Assembly (NCBI GenBank): GCA_003486645.1
Contig: DNGI01000263.1
Span: forward strand, 1 to 16,666
Direction of reading: 5' to 3'
From: Cyanobacteria bacterium UBA11370
GTDB lineage: Bacteria > Cyanobacteriota > Cyanobacteriia > Cyanobacteriales > Coleofasciculaceae
Length of the DNA stretch: 16,666 nucleotides
The notes below the pieces were generated by a model that did no database searches, was not told the DNA's origin, and was given only the letters and a program-made list of their open reading frames with translations. The position numbers and the translations under genes were made by a program. Below are positions 8,760 through 16,635 of this stretch, piece after piece. Within the stretch, counting starts at the first letter, position 1; every line of letters begins with the position of its first letter.

Positions 8760-9599
8760 CTAATTTGTTTGAGTTTGGGAATGAGTCTGATTGAATCGCT
8801 CTAAGTCATCTGGTGTATTGCAATTAAATAAAATTTGGGTATTGGGGAGTGATAATTCCTGGACTTGGTGTTGTGCTAACCACTGCTGAAATGACCGCCC
8901 TCCTTGGTTAATAAATTGTGCGAGTAGGGGCAAACATTGGCGGCGGTAAAAACCACAGAGGGGTTCCCAGCCTTTGGGGTGTCGGGGTAGGAGAGCGATC
9001 GCATCTGGCGACGTAGTTTCCAATTCATTCCCCCAATTTTGCAAAATGTCTACTTGGAGTTGGGGCAAATCACAGGCTAGTAGGAGTACCCAATCTGTTT
9101 TAATTTGAGCCAGACCTTGAGCAAACGCGAGCAACGGACCATGAGGTTGGGTTTCTCGAAGCCAAAGAATTTCTCGAATTATCTGACAACTCTCTGGTAT
9201 AATGTCCTGGTATCGTTCAGGCCAGGGCGTAATGACGAAAACCTCATGGGTACAACTAAGCGCAATCTCACAAACCCTTTGCAATAAGGGAACACCCTGA
9301 ACCCTAATCAAGGCTTTGTCCTGACCCATACGAGAACTTTGTCCTCCTGCTAAAATCATTGCTGAGAATGATACAGTTTCCTCCCTAACCACAGCAGAAA
9401 GTTCATCAGCAAGCTTTAGCCGTCCTCGACGTACAGCACGTAGCAGTCGGTCAATAATACATCGCTCTTCAGCCGTTAATTCTTCCTCCAACAAAGCCGC
9501 CATCAGTCCATAGCGATCTGCTTTGGTCATGAACCCAGAAATGGTAGCTTGAGCAAAGAGTTCCGAGAGCGCTCCCGGAAGAAGAATTGGAGACTGCAT
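8760..9599 (-). CDS. mobA: Molybdenum cofactor guanylyltransferase-like protein with extra N-terminal module
   Basis: Residues 81-279 form a MobA-type nucleotidyltransferase, which transfers GMP from GTP to molybdopterin to make the cofactor of bacterial molybdoenzymes. Visible motifs are LAGGQSSRMGQDKAL (83-97, nucleotide-binding loop), PHGPLLAFAQGL (152-163), LLACDLP (173-179, metal-binding Asp), EPLCGFYR (212-219) and FNCNTPDDL (258-266). MobA proteins are usually about 190-210 residues. This one carries about 75 more at the N-terminus, with a conserved-looking helical stretch (FMTKADRYGLMAALLEEEL, then IIDRLLRAVRRGRL). I associate that stretch with small free-standing cyanobacterial proteins. 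The ATG at 9599 lacks a clear ribosome binding site, but keeping the module argues for it. ATG at residue 24 is the alternative. No other molybdenum genes are in view. Confidence 0.85.
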   Translation of the reverse strand: MQSPILLPGALSELFAQATISGFMTKADRYGLMAALLEEELTAEERCIIDRLLRAVRRGRLKLADELSAVVREETVSFSAMILAGGQSSRMGQDKALIRVQGVPLLQRVCEIALSCTHEVFVITPWPERYQDIIPESCQIIREILWLRETQPHGPLLAFAQGLAQIKTDWVLLLACDLPQLQVDILQNWGNELETTSPDAIALLPRHPKGWEPLCGFYRRQCLPLLAQFINQGGRSFQQWLAQHQVQELSLPNTQILFNCNTPDDLERFNQTHSQTQTN

Positions 9600-9680
9600 A
9601 AGGTGCTGTGGCTAATATCTGGAACCAAGATAATATTTCAGAAAACTTACGGTGGGAAAGTGATGAGGCTCTGATATTTA

Positions 9681-9696
9681 GGTGATGTAGATCACA
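9681..9696. promoter_or_regulatory. CRP-like binding palindrome upstream of mobA-like gene
   Basis: GGTGA, six bases, then TCACA matches the CRP consensus TGTGA-N6-TCACA at 9 of 10 specified positions. It lies about 80-100 bp before the mobA-like start. Cyanobacteria have cAMP-responsive CRP homologues such as SyCRP1, so regulation is possible, but one short match in AT-rich DNA is weak evidence. Confidence 0.35.
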
Positions 9697-9725
9697 GAAA
9701 ATAACAAAATCCCTGCTAGCGATTC

Positions 9726-9758
9726 AGATCCCCGACTTCTTCAAGAAGTTGGGGATCT
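9726..9758. repeat. 33-nt dispersed-type palindrome overlapping the kinase stop codon
   Basis: Two 16-nt arms (AGATCCCCGACTTCTT and its near-exact complement, one G-T pair) flank a single C. The histidine kinase stop codon TAG (9757-9759, minus strand) overlaps the outer edge of the hairpin. From memory, GATCCCCGACTTCTT-type palindromes are frequent in cyanobacterial genomes. It could end kinase transcription, though no clean U-run follows. It could also stabilise the mRNA 3' end. Confidence 0.7.
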
Positions 9759-12700
9759 AGCTTTCAGGAATTATTGAAGTTTCACCTTGAGACTGCCGTA
9801 GGGGAATCTGAAGAATAAACTCTGTACCTTGTCCTAATTCGCTGTGGAAATAGAGTTGACCTCCGTGTTTTTCAACCACAATTTGATAGCTAATTGATAA
9901 CCCTAAACCCGTCCCAGTTCCTACAGGTTTAGTGGTAAAGAATGGGTCGAATAGTTGCTGTTTTACGTCTGTTGCCATTCCCGGTCCGTTATCAGCAATT
10001 CGGACAGTTACACACTCATCTGGGATAACGTCAGTTTTGACTCGAATTGTGCTAGGATTCTCTTGAATTTTGGCTAGTGACCGCTGCTGATTTTGCTCGT
10101 CAATGGCATCAATCGCGTTAACCAGTAAATTCATAAATACTTGGTTGAGTTGTCCCGCATAACATTCGACTTTGGGCAGGCTTCCATACTCTTTAATGAT
10201 ACTAATTCCTGGGCGATCGCCTCGTGCCTTGAGACGGTTTTGCAGAATCATTAGCGTACTATCCAGTCCTTCGTGAATATCTACAGCTTTCATTTCTGCT
10301 TCGGCAATGCGAGAAAAATGACGCAAGCTTCGCACAATTTCCGAAATTCGTTCTGCGCCCACTTTCATTGAATCCAAAAGCTTGGGCAGATCTTCCATTA
10401 AAAACTCTAGATCGATCGCCTGAATTTCGGATTCAATTTCTGGCTTAGGATTCGGATAATGTTCCTGATAAAGTTGTAATAAATTCAATAAATCTTGGGC
10501 GTATTCATCCGCGTGAATCAAATTGCCATAGATAAAATTAACCGGATTATTAATTTCGTGAGCAACCCCAGCAACTAACTGTCCCAGACTCGACATTTTT
10601 TCAGTTTGTACCAGTTGAGATTGGGTTTTTTGAAGTTTTTCTAGCGCTTGTTCAAGTTGCTGGGCTTGGTTTAGAGCCTTAGTTTCTGCCGTGCGACTTT
10701 GCTTATAAAGTTCTGCTTGTTGCAGGGCGATCGCTAATTGATCAGCGACTGCACAAATTAATTCAACTTCAGAATCTTGCCAATGATAGGGTTCATTCAT
10801 TACCAATCCCAAAGCTCCCCACAGGGAAGAACCACAGTGCAGTGGGACAAGTAACCAAGCACCTGGAAATGCTTGAGCCACACATGAGTTTACCTGGTTT
10901 TCCAAGATATTGGTATCATCAATCCGCACAACTTCTAATTGTTTAAGTTTCTCCGCAATGGGATTATTTTCATCCGAAATTTCCCAACCTACACTCACGG
11001 GTAAACATAAATCCTTACAGGATTCGGCAACGTTAACCCAAAGCTTTCGTTCGGCTAAATATTGCACGATTTGAGCGCGATTGACTTGCAGGAGTTCCTC
11101 AATTTCATGAGTAGCGGTAGAAAAAATAGTTTGTAAATCTAGAGAACAACGGATGGCTTGAATTAGGTGATTAATCGCCTGTTCTCGTAAGAGATGATAG
11201 TTAGCTTGTTGATAAAGTTGGCTTTGTTGGATGGCGATCGCCAGTTGGTCAGCCACAGCACAAATGAATTCAATTTCAGACTCTTGCCAGGGATAGGGAT
11301 GAATGTTCCTCCCTAGGGTTAGACTGCCCAAAATACAGGAACCAAAATGCAAAGGAACGAGTAACCAAGCGCCGGGGAAAGCGTTAGCTAAATTTTGATT
11401 GATTTCATCCTCTAACGTATCCGTATCACTAATCTGAACAATTTCTAATCGCTTGAGTCTCTCAGCAATCGGATTATTTTCATCGGATATTTCTTGCCCT
11501 AATGATATGGGTAAATCTTCGGACTTGCGATACTCTGATACGTGTAACCAAAGCTTTCGTTCTGGTAAATATTGTACAATTTCAGCGCGGTCTACTTGTA
11601 GGAGTGAACCAATTTCGCGGACGGCTGTAGAAAAGATTGTATTTAAATCTAAAGAACGACGAATAGCTTGAGTAACTTGATTAATTGCCCGTTCACGTTT
11701 GGCTTTGGATTTGGCTTGTTCGTAGAGTTGGCTGTGCTGAATAGCGATCGCAACCTGAGTAGCTAGGCATTGCAGCAAATCGATTTCTGTTTGATGCCAT
11801 TGGCGGGGGTGGCTGCACTGATGAGCGATGAGCAGCCCCCACAATTTTGATGTTTGAGGGCTATTTTTTTTGTTTTGAGTTGACTTTAATTCAGGATTTT
11901 TTTGATTAGAGTTTTGAGTTGAATTTTCTAAGCTGGAACCTTCTTGAAGAATCGGCACAACTAATTTAGCTTTTACCCCAAACTGTTGTACAAATTTAAC
12001 CAGGCATGGTAATACATTCGCTTGCTCGATGTTGTTAATAGCGAGCATTCGTCCTTGAGTGTATTGCTCCTGAGATTCTTGAGGAAAGACTTCTGCTGAA
12101 AAGGTTCGTCCTAAAATTGTCGGCCAACCCGAAACAACAGCTTCGGTAACAGCACTCCCAGTACCATTGGGCCAAATGCGATAAAGTAACACGCGATCGC
12201 AACCCAGAACTTGGCGAACTTCAGCCACTGTACGTTTCAGTATTTCCTCTAGGTTGAGGGATTGACGGATGCGTTGCGCGATCGCACCGACTAACTGTTC
12301 CCGGATTAAGGACTGGCGCAATTCAGCTTCGACTTGCTGGCGTTGGGTAATTTCAGTTTGTGCTTGCTGATAAAGTTCAGACTGATGAATTGCGATCGCG
12401 GTATGAGTGGAAATGCTTTTGAGTAAATCGATTTCCCACGGTTGCCATTGTCGGGTTTCTTGACATTGTTGTGCAACTAGCAATCCCCATAATTTAGAGG
12501 TTTGAGTGGAAGAATCTAACTCGGAAATTTCTTGAACAATGGGAACAACGAGGTTCGCTTTAACTTGAAATTGCGCTAATAAATCAATATGGCAAGGAGT
12601 TAAACCTGCATCATAGATATTATCAACAACTTGAACGCGTCCCTGTTGGTAAAGTTGGACATAAAAGTCAGCGAAATAACGATCATTAATAATCGTTCCA

Positions 12701-12945
12701 GAAATCGGTTTCCACTCAGAACCCACCGACTCAACAACGACGACTCCACTGCCATCTTTATAGAGGCGAAAAACGATCACGCGATCGCTTTTGAGAACGT
12801 GTCGAACTTCCGCGACTGTGGTGTTGAGAATTTCTTCTAAGTTTAGGGATTTGTGAATGCGTCCAGCGATCGCGCGAATGAGTTGTTCCCTAATAAATTG
12901 CTGTCGCAGTGCTTCTTCTGTCTGCTTGCGTTCGGTGATATCCAC
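9757..12945 (-). CDS. C-terminal part of interrupted sensor kinase: four GAF domains, HisKA, HATPase_c
   Basis: Residue 1 is a GTG codon inside the GAF-linker motif VDITERKQ, without a ribosome binding site, so it is probably not a true start. The open frame continues up to the TGA at 13033-13035. GAF domains lie at about residues 20-190, 210-405, 418-575 and 590-745. GAF1 has Cys118-His119 (TPCHIDLL), the bilin-attachment motif of cyanobacteriochromes; GAF2 has Cys314-Leu315. A coiled segment (750-780) leads to the phosphoacceptor His796 in VAGVAHEINNPVNFI. The ATP-binding domain has N-box Asn943 (LLVNAIDAI), the G1 box DNGPGM (985-990), FDPFFTTK, and the G2 box GTGTGLGLSI (1009-1018). All kinase motifs are intact. 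There is no receiver domain, so a separate response regulator is needed. No membrane segment is visible, so the protein should be cytoplasmic. Confidence 0.85.
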   Translation of the reverse strand: MDITERKQTEEALRQQFIREQLIRAIAGRIHKSLNLEEILNTTVAEVRHVLKSDRVIVFRLYKDGSGVVVVESVGSEWKPISGTIINDRYFADFYVQLYQQGRVQVVDNIYDAGLTPCHIDLLAQFQVKANLVVPIVQEISELDSSTQTSKLWGLLVAQQCQETRQWQPWEIDLLKSISTHTAIAIHQSELYQQAQTEITQRQQVEAELRQSLIREQLVGAIAQRIRQSLNLEEILKRTVAEVRQVLGCDRVLLYRIWPNGTGSAVTEAVVSGWPTILGRTFSAEVFPQESQEQYTQGRMLAINNIEQANVLPCLVKFVQQFGVKAKLVVPILQEGSSLENSTQNSNQKNPELKSTQNKKNSPQTSKLWGLLIAHQCSHPRQWHQTEIDLLQCLATQVAIAIQHSQLYEQAKSKAKRERAINQVTQAIRRSLDLNTIFSTAVREIGSLLQVDRAEIVQYLPERKLWLHVSEYRKSEDLPISLGQEISDENNPIAERLKRLEIVQISDTDTLEDEINQNLANAFPGAWLLVPLHFGSCILGSLTLGRNIHPYPWQESEIEFICAVADQLAIAIQQSQLYQQANYHLLREQAINHLIQAIRCSLDLQTIFSTATHEIEELLQVNRAQIVQYLAERKLWVNVAESCKDLCLPVSVGWEISDENNPIAEKLKQLEVVRIDDTNILENQVNSCVAQAFPGAWLLVPLHCGSSLWGALGLVMNEPYHWQDSEVELICAVADQLAIALQQAELYKQSRTAETKALNQAQQLEQALEKLQKTQSQLVQTEKMSSLGQLVAGVAHEINNPVNFIYGNLIHADEYAQDLLNLLQLYQEHYPNPKPEIESEIQAIDLEFLMEDLPKLLDSMKVGAERISEIVRSLRHFSRIAEAEMKAVDIHEGLDSTLMILQNRLKARGDRPGISIIKEYGSLPKVECYAGQLNQVFMNLLVNAIDAIDEQNQQRSLAKIQENPSTIRVKTDVIPDECVTVRIADNGPGMATDVKQQLFDPFFTTKPVGTGTGLGLSISYQIVVEKHGGQLYFHSELGQGTEFILQIPLRQSQGETSIIPES
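11850..11940 (-). other. Asn/Gln/Ser-rich insertion within GAF2
   Basis: Between VVPILQE and KLWGLLIAHQC the GAF2 domain has about 31 residues rich in Ser, Asn, Gln and Lys (about residues 336-366), where GAF1 has only about 12. The DNA is T-rich on the plus strand and repeats TTTTGAGTTGA twice. It is probably a loop grown by short repeats and not a separate domain. Confidence 0.55.
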
Positions 12946-13032
12946 ACAGGAACCAATGTAACCGAGAAAACTACCATTGGGTGTAAATCGTGGGCTACCA
13001 TTATCTAAAATCCAGCGATACTCACCATCAGC

Positions 13033-13035
13033 TCA
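13033..13035 (-). other. In-frame TGA splitting the sensor kinase gene
   Basis: On the minus strand the frame reads MEYRLK, TGA, ADGEYRWILDNGSPRF, then GYIGSCVDITERK. This is an ordinary PAS domain end with one codon replaced by a stop. The residue expected there is usually Arg, and CGA to TGA is a single transition. The upstream start (14727) and the downstream block (12945) are in the same frame, with 29 open codons between the stop and GTG 12945. A nonsense mutation, a base-call error or programmed readthrough would all give this picture. Confidence 0.9.
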
Positions 13036-14727
13036 TTTTAAACGGTATTCCATCGTGAAGGATTGACGAGCATTAAAAGCAGTTACATAAGTATCTAAAC
13101 AATACTGCAAATCTTCTGGATGAACGCCCTCAACCCAGCCGTTACCCATTTCTTGTTCCTGGGTGCGTCCGGTAAAATTCAACCAACTCTGATTAAAAAA
13201 CGTACACAGTCCATCCGTACCCGATAGCCATAATAGCACCGGGGCGCTATCTGCCATAGTGCGGAACCGCTGTTCACTTTCTTGCAGGATTTCTTCTGTG
13301 TGCTTACGTTCGGTAATATTGTGAATGAGGGCAACACCGCCGCTAATTTCTCCTTGTTCGTTTTTGATTGGCGCTATTCGTAGAATATAGATTTGGTTGG
13401 CATAAGAAAATTCTGTAGTGATTGACTGACCTGCTAACGTTTGGTAATAATACGGCTCAACTAAGCTATAAAGTTGTGGTTCTAAGGCTTCGTGAAGCGT
13501 TTTTCCTTCAAAATGATCTTTTGTTAAACCAAAGGCTTCAATTTCCGAGCCTTCAGCAATAATAAACCGTAAGTTTTTATCAAATAAGTAAGCGGCGCTA
13601 TTGGGAATATTTTTGGCTAAGGTACGATAATTTTCTTCACTTTGGCGCAGTTTTTCTTCAGCAATCTTGCGTTCGGTGATGTCGTGTTGAAGCTGTTGAT
13701 TAACCTTAACGAGTTCAGTGGTGCGTTCGGCGACTCGATATTCTAGATGATGACGATAGTTGTTTAATTCATTTTCTGCTTGCTTGCGTTCGGTGATATC
13801 TCGACAACTGTAGAGTATCGTACCTCCTTGAATCGACACAGACTTAACATTAATCAGCAAGGTATGTACTTCACCCGCTTTGTCGATAATCTCCCGCTCA
13901 ATATTGCGAATTTCTCCACGGCTTTGCAAGGCTTGCCAATCAAATAGATGCTCTCCTAGGAGTTTAGAAATGTTATCCAATTGCCGTACTTCTTGCCAAG
14001 AATATCCGAAAATGATGTCAACATTCGGGCAAATAAACGTAAATACACCGCTGTTATTGGTAATGAAGACAGCATCGGAAATACTGCTTAGGGTACTCCG
14101 GTGTAACTCTTCTGACTGTCGCAATGTATCCTCAAGTTGCTTAGTTGTGGTAATATCTTCACAAACCAGACTAATAATTGGGTTTGAGTCTGTTCCTGGC
14201 ATTAACCGAGCAACTACTTTTACCCAGATTAGGCTCCCATTTTTGTGAATTAAGCGGGCTTCCCATTGACTCATCTGAGTGGGTTGTCTCCGTAACTGAG
14301 TCAACTGAATTTGAACCGTTGCTCGATCCGTGAAATGAAAAAGTTTACTGACTGATTTCTGAATTAGCTCAACAGCTTTATAACCCAGATAATCGACTCC
14401 AAACTGACTGAGGTCAAGAATGACACCTTTTGAATTTAGAGTCAAGTAAATGCTGGGAGTACTCTGGTACAACGTTCTCAATAACGCTAATTCAGTTCGG
14501 TTTTGTTCTAAAGCTTGAGCGTCTTCACACTCCCACAGTTTACTCTTATATTTAATCGGCTGAGGCCGTCTAAAGCTATTGTTTTTCATGAAAGGACTCA
14601 CGCCAATTCGATTTATGATTCGAGATGAGAATTTTGGGTGTTTTTCGATAGTAGGATTTCTTCGGATAAAGTCTATTAAAGTTAACGGTTCTTTACCTAC
14701 CAATACTAGTCTATAGCTAGTCTCCAT
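13033..14727 (-). CDS. N-terminal part of interrupted sensor kinase: PAS domains
   Basis: The protein has 564 residues and ends at a premature TGA. PAS domains are visible at about residues 80-200 (ending [10 protein letters not shown]), 205-317 (ending CRDITERKQ) and 362-478 (ending IHNITERKH). A fourth begins near 485 ([34 protein letters not shown]) and is cut at MEYRLK; its remaining 29 codons lie beyond the stop. A coiled segment at 318-362 ([17 protein letters not shown]) joins PAS2 and PAS3. PAS domains sense redox state, light or ligands, but no cofactor residue is clear here. Two starts are possible: ATG 14727, and ATG 14589 (residue 47), closer to the first domain. Neither has a strong ribosome binding site. 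Alone, this fragment has no kinase output; with the downstream part it would form one protein of about 1656 residues. Confidence 0.8.
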   Translation of the reverse strand: METSYRLVLVGKEPLTLIDFIRRNPTIEKHPKFSSRIINRIGVSPFMKNNSFRRPQPIKYKSKLWECEDAQALEQNRTELALLRTLYQSTPSIYLTLNSKGVILDLSQFGVDYLGYKAVELIQKSVSKLFHFTDRATVQIQLTQLRRQPTQMSQWEARLIHKNGSLIWVKVVARLMPGTDSNPIISLVCEDITTTKQLEDTLRQSEELHRSTLSSISDAVFITNNSGVFTFICPNVDIIFGYSWQEVRQLDNISKLLGEHLFDWQALQSRGEIRNIEREIIDKAGEVHTLLINVKSVSIQGGTILYSCRDITERKQAENELNNYRHHLEYRVAERTTELVKVNQQLQHDITERKIAEEKLRQSEENYRTLAKNIPNSAAYLFDKNLRFIIAEGSEIEAFGLTKDHFEGKTLHEALEPQLYSLVEPYYYQTLAGQSITTEFSYANQIYILRIAPIKNEQGEISGGVALIHNITERKHTEEILQESEQRFRTMADSAPVLLWLSGTDGLCTFFNQSWLNFTGRTQEQEMGNGWVEGVHPEDLQYCLDTYVTAFNARQSFTMEYRLK

Positions 14728-14867
14728 GAATTGTGAAATCTGGGTGGAAGTCAGAAAAATTCAGAAGTCAGAAGGGGGAAAGGATTTAAGCTAGCTTTCA
14801 GTATGAGAGAAAATGCTTATCCTATTTCACAACGGATTTAGACTGGCTAGAACAGTATTCTTGATTC

Positions 14868-14884
14868 CTGAATGAATCATTCAG
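14868..14884. promoter_or_regulatory. 17-nt palindrome upstream of the sensor kinase gene
   Basis: CTGAATGA, one A, then TCATTCAG, a perfect inverted repeat about 140 bp before ATG 14727. Its size and symmetry suit a dimeric DNA-binding regulator, so it may be an operator of the kinase gene. No regulator is identified. Confidence 0.35.
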
Positions 14885-14998
14885 CAGTTGCAGGAGTTTG
14901 GGAAATGAGAGGAGTTCAAAAGGGAGTTAGCTGCAAATTTAAAACCTTGGTTTTCATGAACTTCTTTCCTTATTTTTCCTGAATTTCTGTTAACAAAG

Positions 14999-15018
14999 TG
15001 GGGTGCGGAAGCACACCA
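14999..15018. other. Small hairpin with GNRA-type loop
   Basis: On the plus strand GTGC and GCAC flank the loop GGAA, and three more base pairs follow beyond one G-A mismatch. The stem has seven pairs in total. It may be part of an RNA leader or chance; nothing around it identifies a known RNA family. Confidence 0.25.
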
Positions 15019-15041
15019 ATCCTGAACTCTTGAATCGTTGC

Positions 15042-15069
15042 CTTTTAAGTTCTCAGCTTTTAAGTTCTC
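15042..15069. repeat. 13-nt direct repeat pair
   Basis: CTTTTAAGTTCTC occurs at 15042-15054 and again at 15057-15069, a period of 15 nt. It lies within the noncoding gap between the kinase and dnaJ-like genes. Function unknown. Confidence 0.6.
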
Positions 15070-15404
15070 TAGGACGAGTATTTGAATGTACAAGTTCCTC
15101 ACTGCTTCATCTCAACCGCAATGAGTTTCTAACCCATTCGGTCATTAAGTGGGAATTGAGGCCTAAAGTCTACAAATTGTTAGGTTCCCTACTCAAAAAG
15201 TAATACAAAATTCGAGTTGATGTGACTTAATCCGTGAACAATTTAACAAAATTTTATAAAAATTAAATATTTGGTGCTGATTTCAAAATTTCTCGTCATC
15301 AGCCAAAAAATCAGCAGCAAAAAAGAGGGAAAAATCAAAAAACAAAATGTTTTCTTTTCCCTTTTCCCTTCATCACAACCGTGCATCCAATTTGTGGGGA
15401 ATTC

Positions 15405-16448
15405 CTACAGTTTAACTTGCGATAAATGGCTACGGGGATTAAAGCTGCGGTTGGCACGGATTTTTTCATAATACTCTCGCTCAACTGGAGTAATATCTTT
15501 CGGCGTTGCGATCGCAATCCGTACCAACTGATCGCTGCGTCCACCTTTAGGCTTAGGCCAACCCTTTTCTCGTAGCCGTAGGGATTGACCCGAACGAATC
15601 CCCGCAGGAATATGTACACTCACCATCCCATCCGGTGTCGGCACATCAATCGAAGCGCCCAACACCGCCTCATCCGGCATTACCTGCACCTCACACAGGA
15701 GATTATCCCCATCAAATTGAAAGAAACCATGAGGTTTTAATTCTACATTTAAGTATAAATCCCCTCGTTGCTTATTGTAGGGATTGAGCTGACCTTTGCC
15801 TCGCACCCGAATCCGACTTCCTGGTTTAGCCCCCGGTGGAATTCGCACCTCAATCGCTTCATTACCCAGATTAAGGCGTTTTTGAGTACCATGAAACGCT
15901 TCTGACCAGCTTAGACTAATGGTAGCTTCGCGGTCAGCATTCGTTGTTGCTGCGCCATTGTCAAACCCCGAAGTCTCACTAAAGCCACCAAAACCACTAC
16001 CAAAGTCATTAACATTAAACCCCGTCTTACCCCCCGTACTGGTACGGTACGTATAAGTCTTGCGAGAACCTCCAGGCGAACCCGCCGCCGCTGTGCCAAA
16101 GCGTCCTAGCAGTTCGTTAATAAACTCGTCAAAACTACCATATTGATTAAAATCAAAGCCGTTGAAATCAACATTAGCACCCGCCGCACCACCTGCTGGC
16201 CATCCTTGTCCCGCTTGCTTCCAATACTGGCCAAATTGATCATACTTCTGGCGTTTTTCCGGGTCAGAAAGCACCTCATAGGCTTCATTAACTTCTTTAA
16301 AGCTAGCCTCAGCTTGTTTATTCCCAGGATTCATATCCGGGTGATATTTCCGCGCCAGACGACGAAAACTCTTTTTAATTTCATCCGCACTCGCGGTTTT
16401 ACTGACTCCCAGAATAGCGTAATAGTCTTTGAAGTCGGTCGCAGCCAT
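15405..16448 (-). CDS. Type II DnaJ/CbpA-like J-domain co-chaperone
   Basis: The protein has 347 residues and would act in the cytoplasm, stimulating DnaK ATPase and delivering unfolded clients. Residues 8-73 are a J domain ([13 protein letters not shown] to RQKYDQFG) with the essential HPD at 36-38. A Gly/Phe-rich region spans about 80-175. No CXXCXGXG zinc repeats are present, so this is not type I DnaJ. The C-terminal substrate-binding domains run from about 178 to 330, with [19 protein letters not shown] (211-229), [16 protein letters not shown] and [20 protein letters not shown]. Length and layout fit CbpA and cyanobacterial type II DnaJ proteins. The ATG at 16448 has a good AGGAGA ribosome binding site 8 bases upstream. 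No dnaK or grpE is within the window, and no CIRCE heat-shock operator is seen. Confidence 0.93.
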   Translation of the reverse strand: MAATDFKDYYAILGVSKTASADEIKKSFRRLARKYHPDMNPGNKQAEASFKEVNEAYEVLSDPEKRQKYDQFGQYWKQAGQGWPAGGAAGANVDFNGFDFNQYGSFDEFINELLGRFGTAAAGSPGGSRKTYTYRTSTGGKTGFNVNDFGSGFGGFSETSGFDNGAATTNADREATISLSWSEAFHGTQKRLNLGNEAIEVRIPPGAKPGSRIRVRGKGQLNPYNKQRGDLYLNVELKPHGFFQFDGDNLLCEVQVMPDEAVLGASIDVPTPDGMVSVHIPAGIRSGQSLRLREKGWPKPKGGRSDQLVRIAIATPKDITPVEREYYEKIRANRSFNPRSHLSQVKL

Positions 16449-16456
16449 GAAGGGTT

Positions 16457-16462
16457 TCTCCT
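16457..16462 (-). promoter_or_regulatory. Ribosome binding site of the dnaJ-like gene
   Basis: AGGAGA on the minus strand with an 8-base spacer to ATG at 16448. It fixes the start firmly. Confidence 0.8.
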
Positions 16463-16494
16463 GTACTCTAAAAATTTATTCTAATTATTTAAAG

Positions 16495-16523
16495 CCGTCC
16501 TAGAAAGACGGGGTTTTCAACCC
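16495..16523. repeat. Paired hairpins upstream of the dnaJ-like gene, possible IS200/IS605-type end
   Basis: CCGTC and GACGG pair around a 7-base loop (16495-16511). Directly after, GGGTT and AACCC pair around TTC (16511-16523). The form AAAGCCGTCC, loop, GACGGGG recalls the subterminal hairpins of IS200/IS605 elements, but no transposase or TnpB lies next to it. It could instead be a terminator or a 5' leader structure of the dnaJ-like mRNA. Confidence 0.35.
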
Positions 16524-16635
16524 AAATTTTCCCGAATTGAGCGAAGGTCGGTATATCTCAACGCTAGAGTAACAAACCCATCCAGCTAGTCAAGTTCGGT
16601 TCTTTCGGTGAGAGGCGATCGCAATTTCCACACCT

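Larger units (their letters stand above)
14728..15404. other. 677-bp intergenic region, no convincing gene
   Basis: This lies between the kinase start and the DnaJ stop, both on the minus strand. The short open frames here are compositionally plain, and none has both a ribosome binding site and a recognisable protein pattern. It holds a repeat-like AGAAGTCAGAAG stretch near 14762, a 17-nt palindrome at 14868, a small hairpin at 14999, a 13-nt direct repeat at 15042, and an AT-rich stretch at about 15230-15270 that could contain a promoter. No riboswitch or known RNA was recognised. Confidence 0.6.

Noticed and set aside
14881..15102. Minus-strand 73-residue open frame in the intergenic gap
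   Set aside because: It has no ribosome binding site, no recognisable motif, and lies over direct repeats and hairpins; it reads like noncoding DNA.
15003..15203. Plus-strand 66-residue open frame in the same gap
   Set aside because: It has no recognisable domain or ribosome binding site and overlaps the minus-strand candidate with equally poor support.
15911..16288. Arg- and Leu-rich frames on the minus strand within the dnaJ-like gene
   Set aside because: They are other-frame shadows of the Gly/Phe-rich region of a clear J-domain gene.
16449..16600. CIRCE heat-shock operator before the dnaJ-like gene
   Set aside because: The TTAGCACTC and GAGTGCTAA halves were looked for and are absent.
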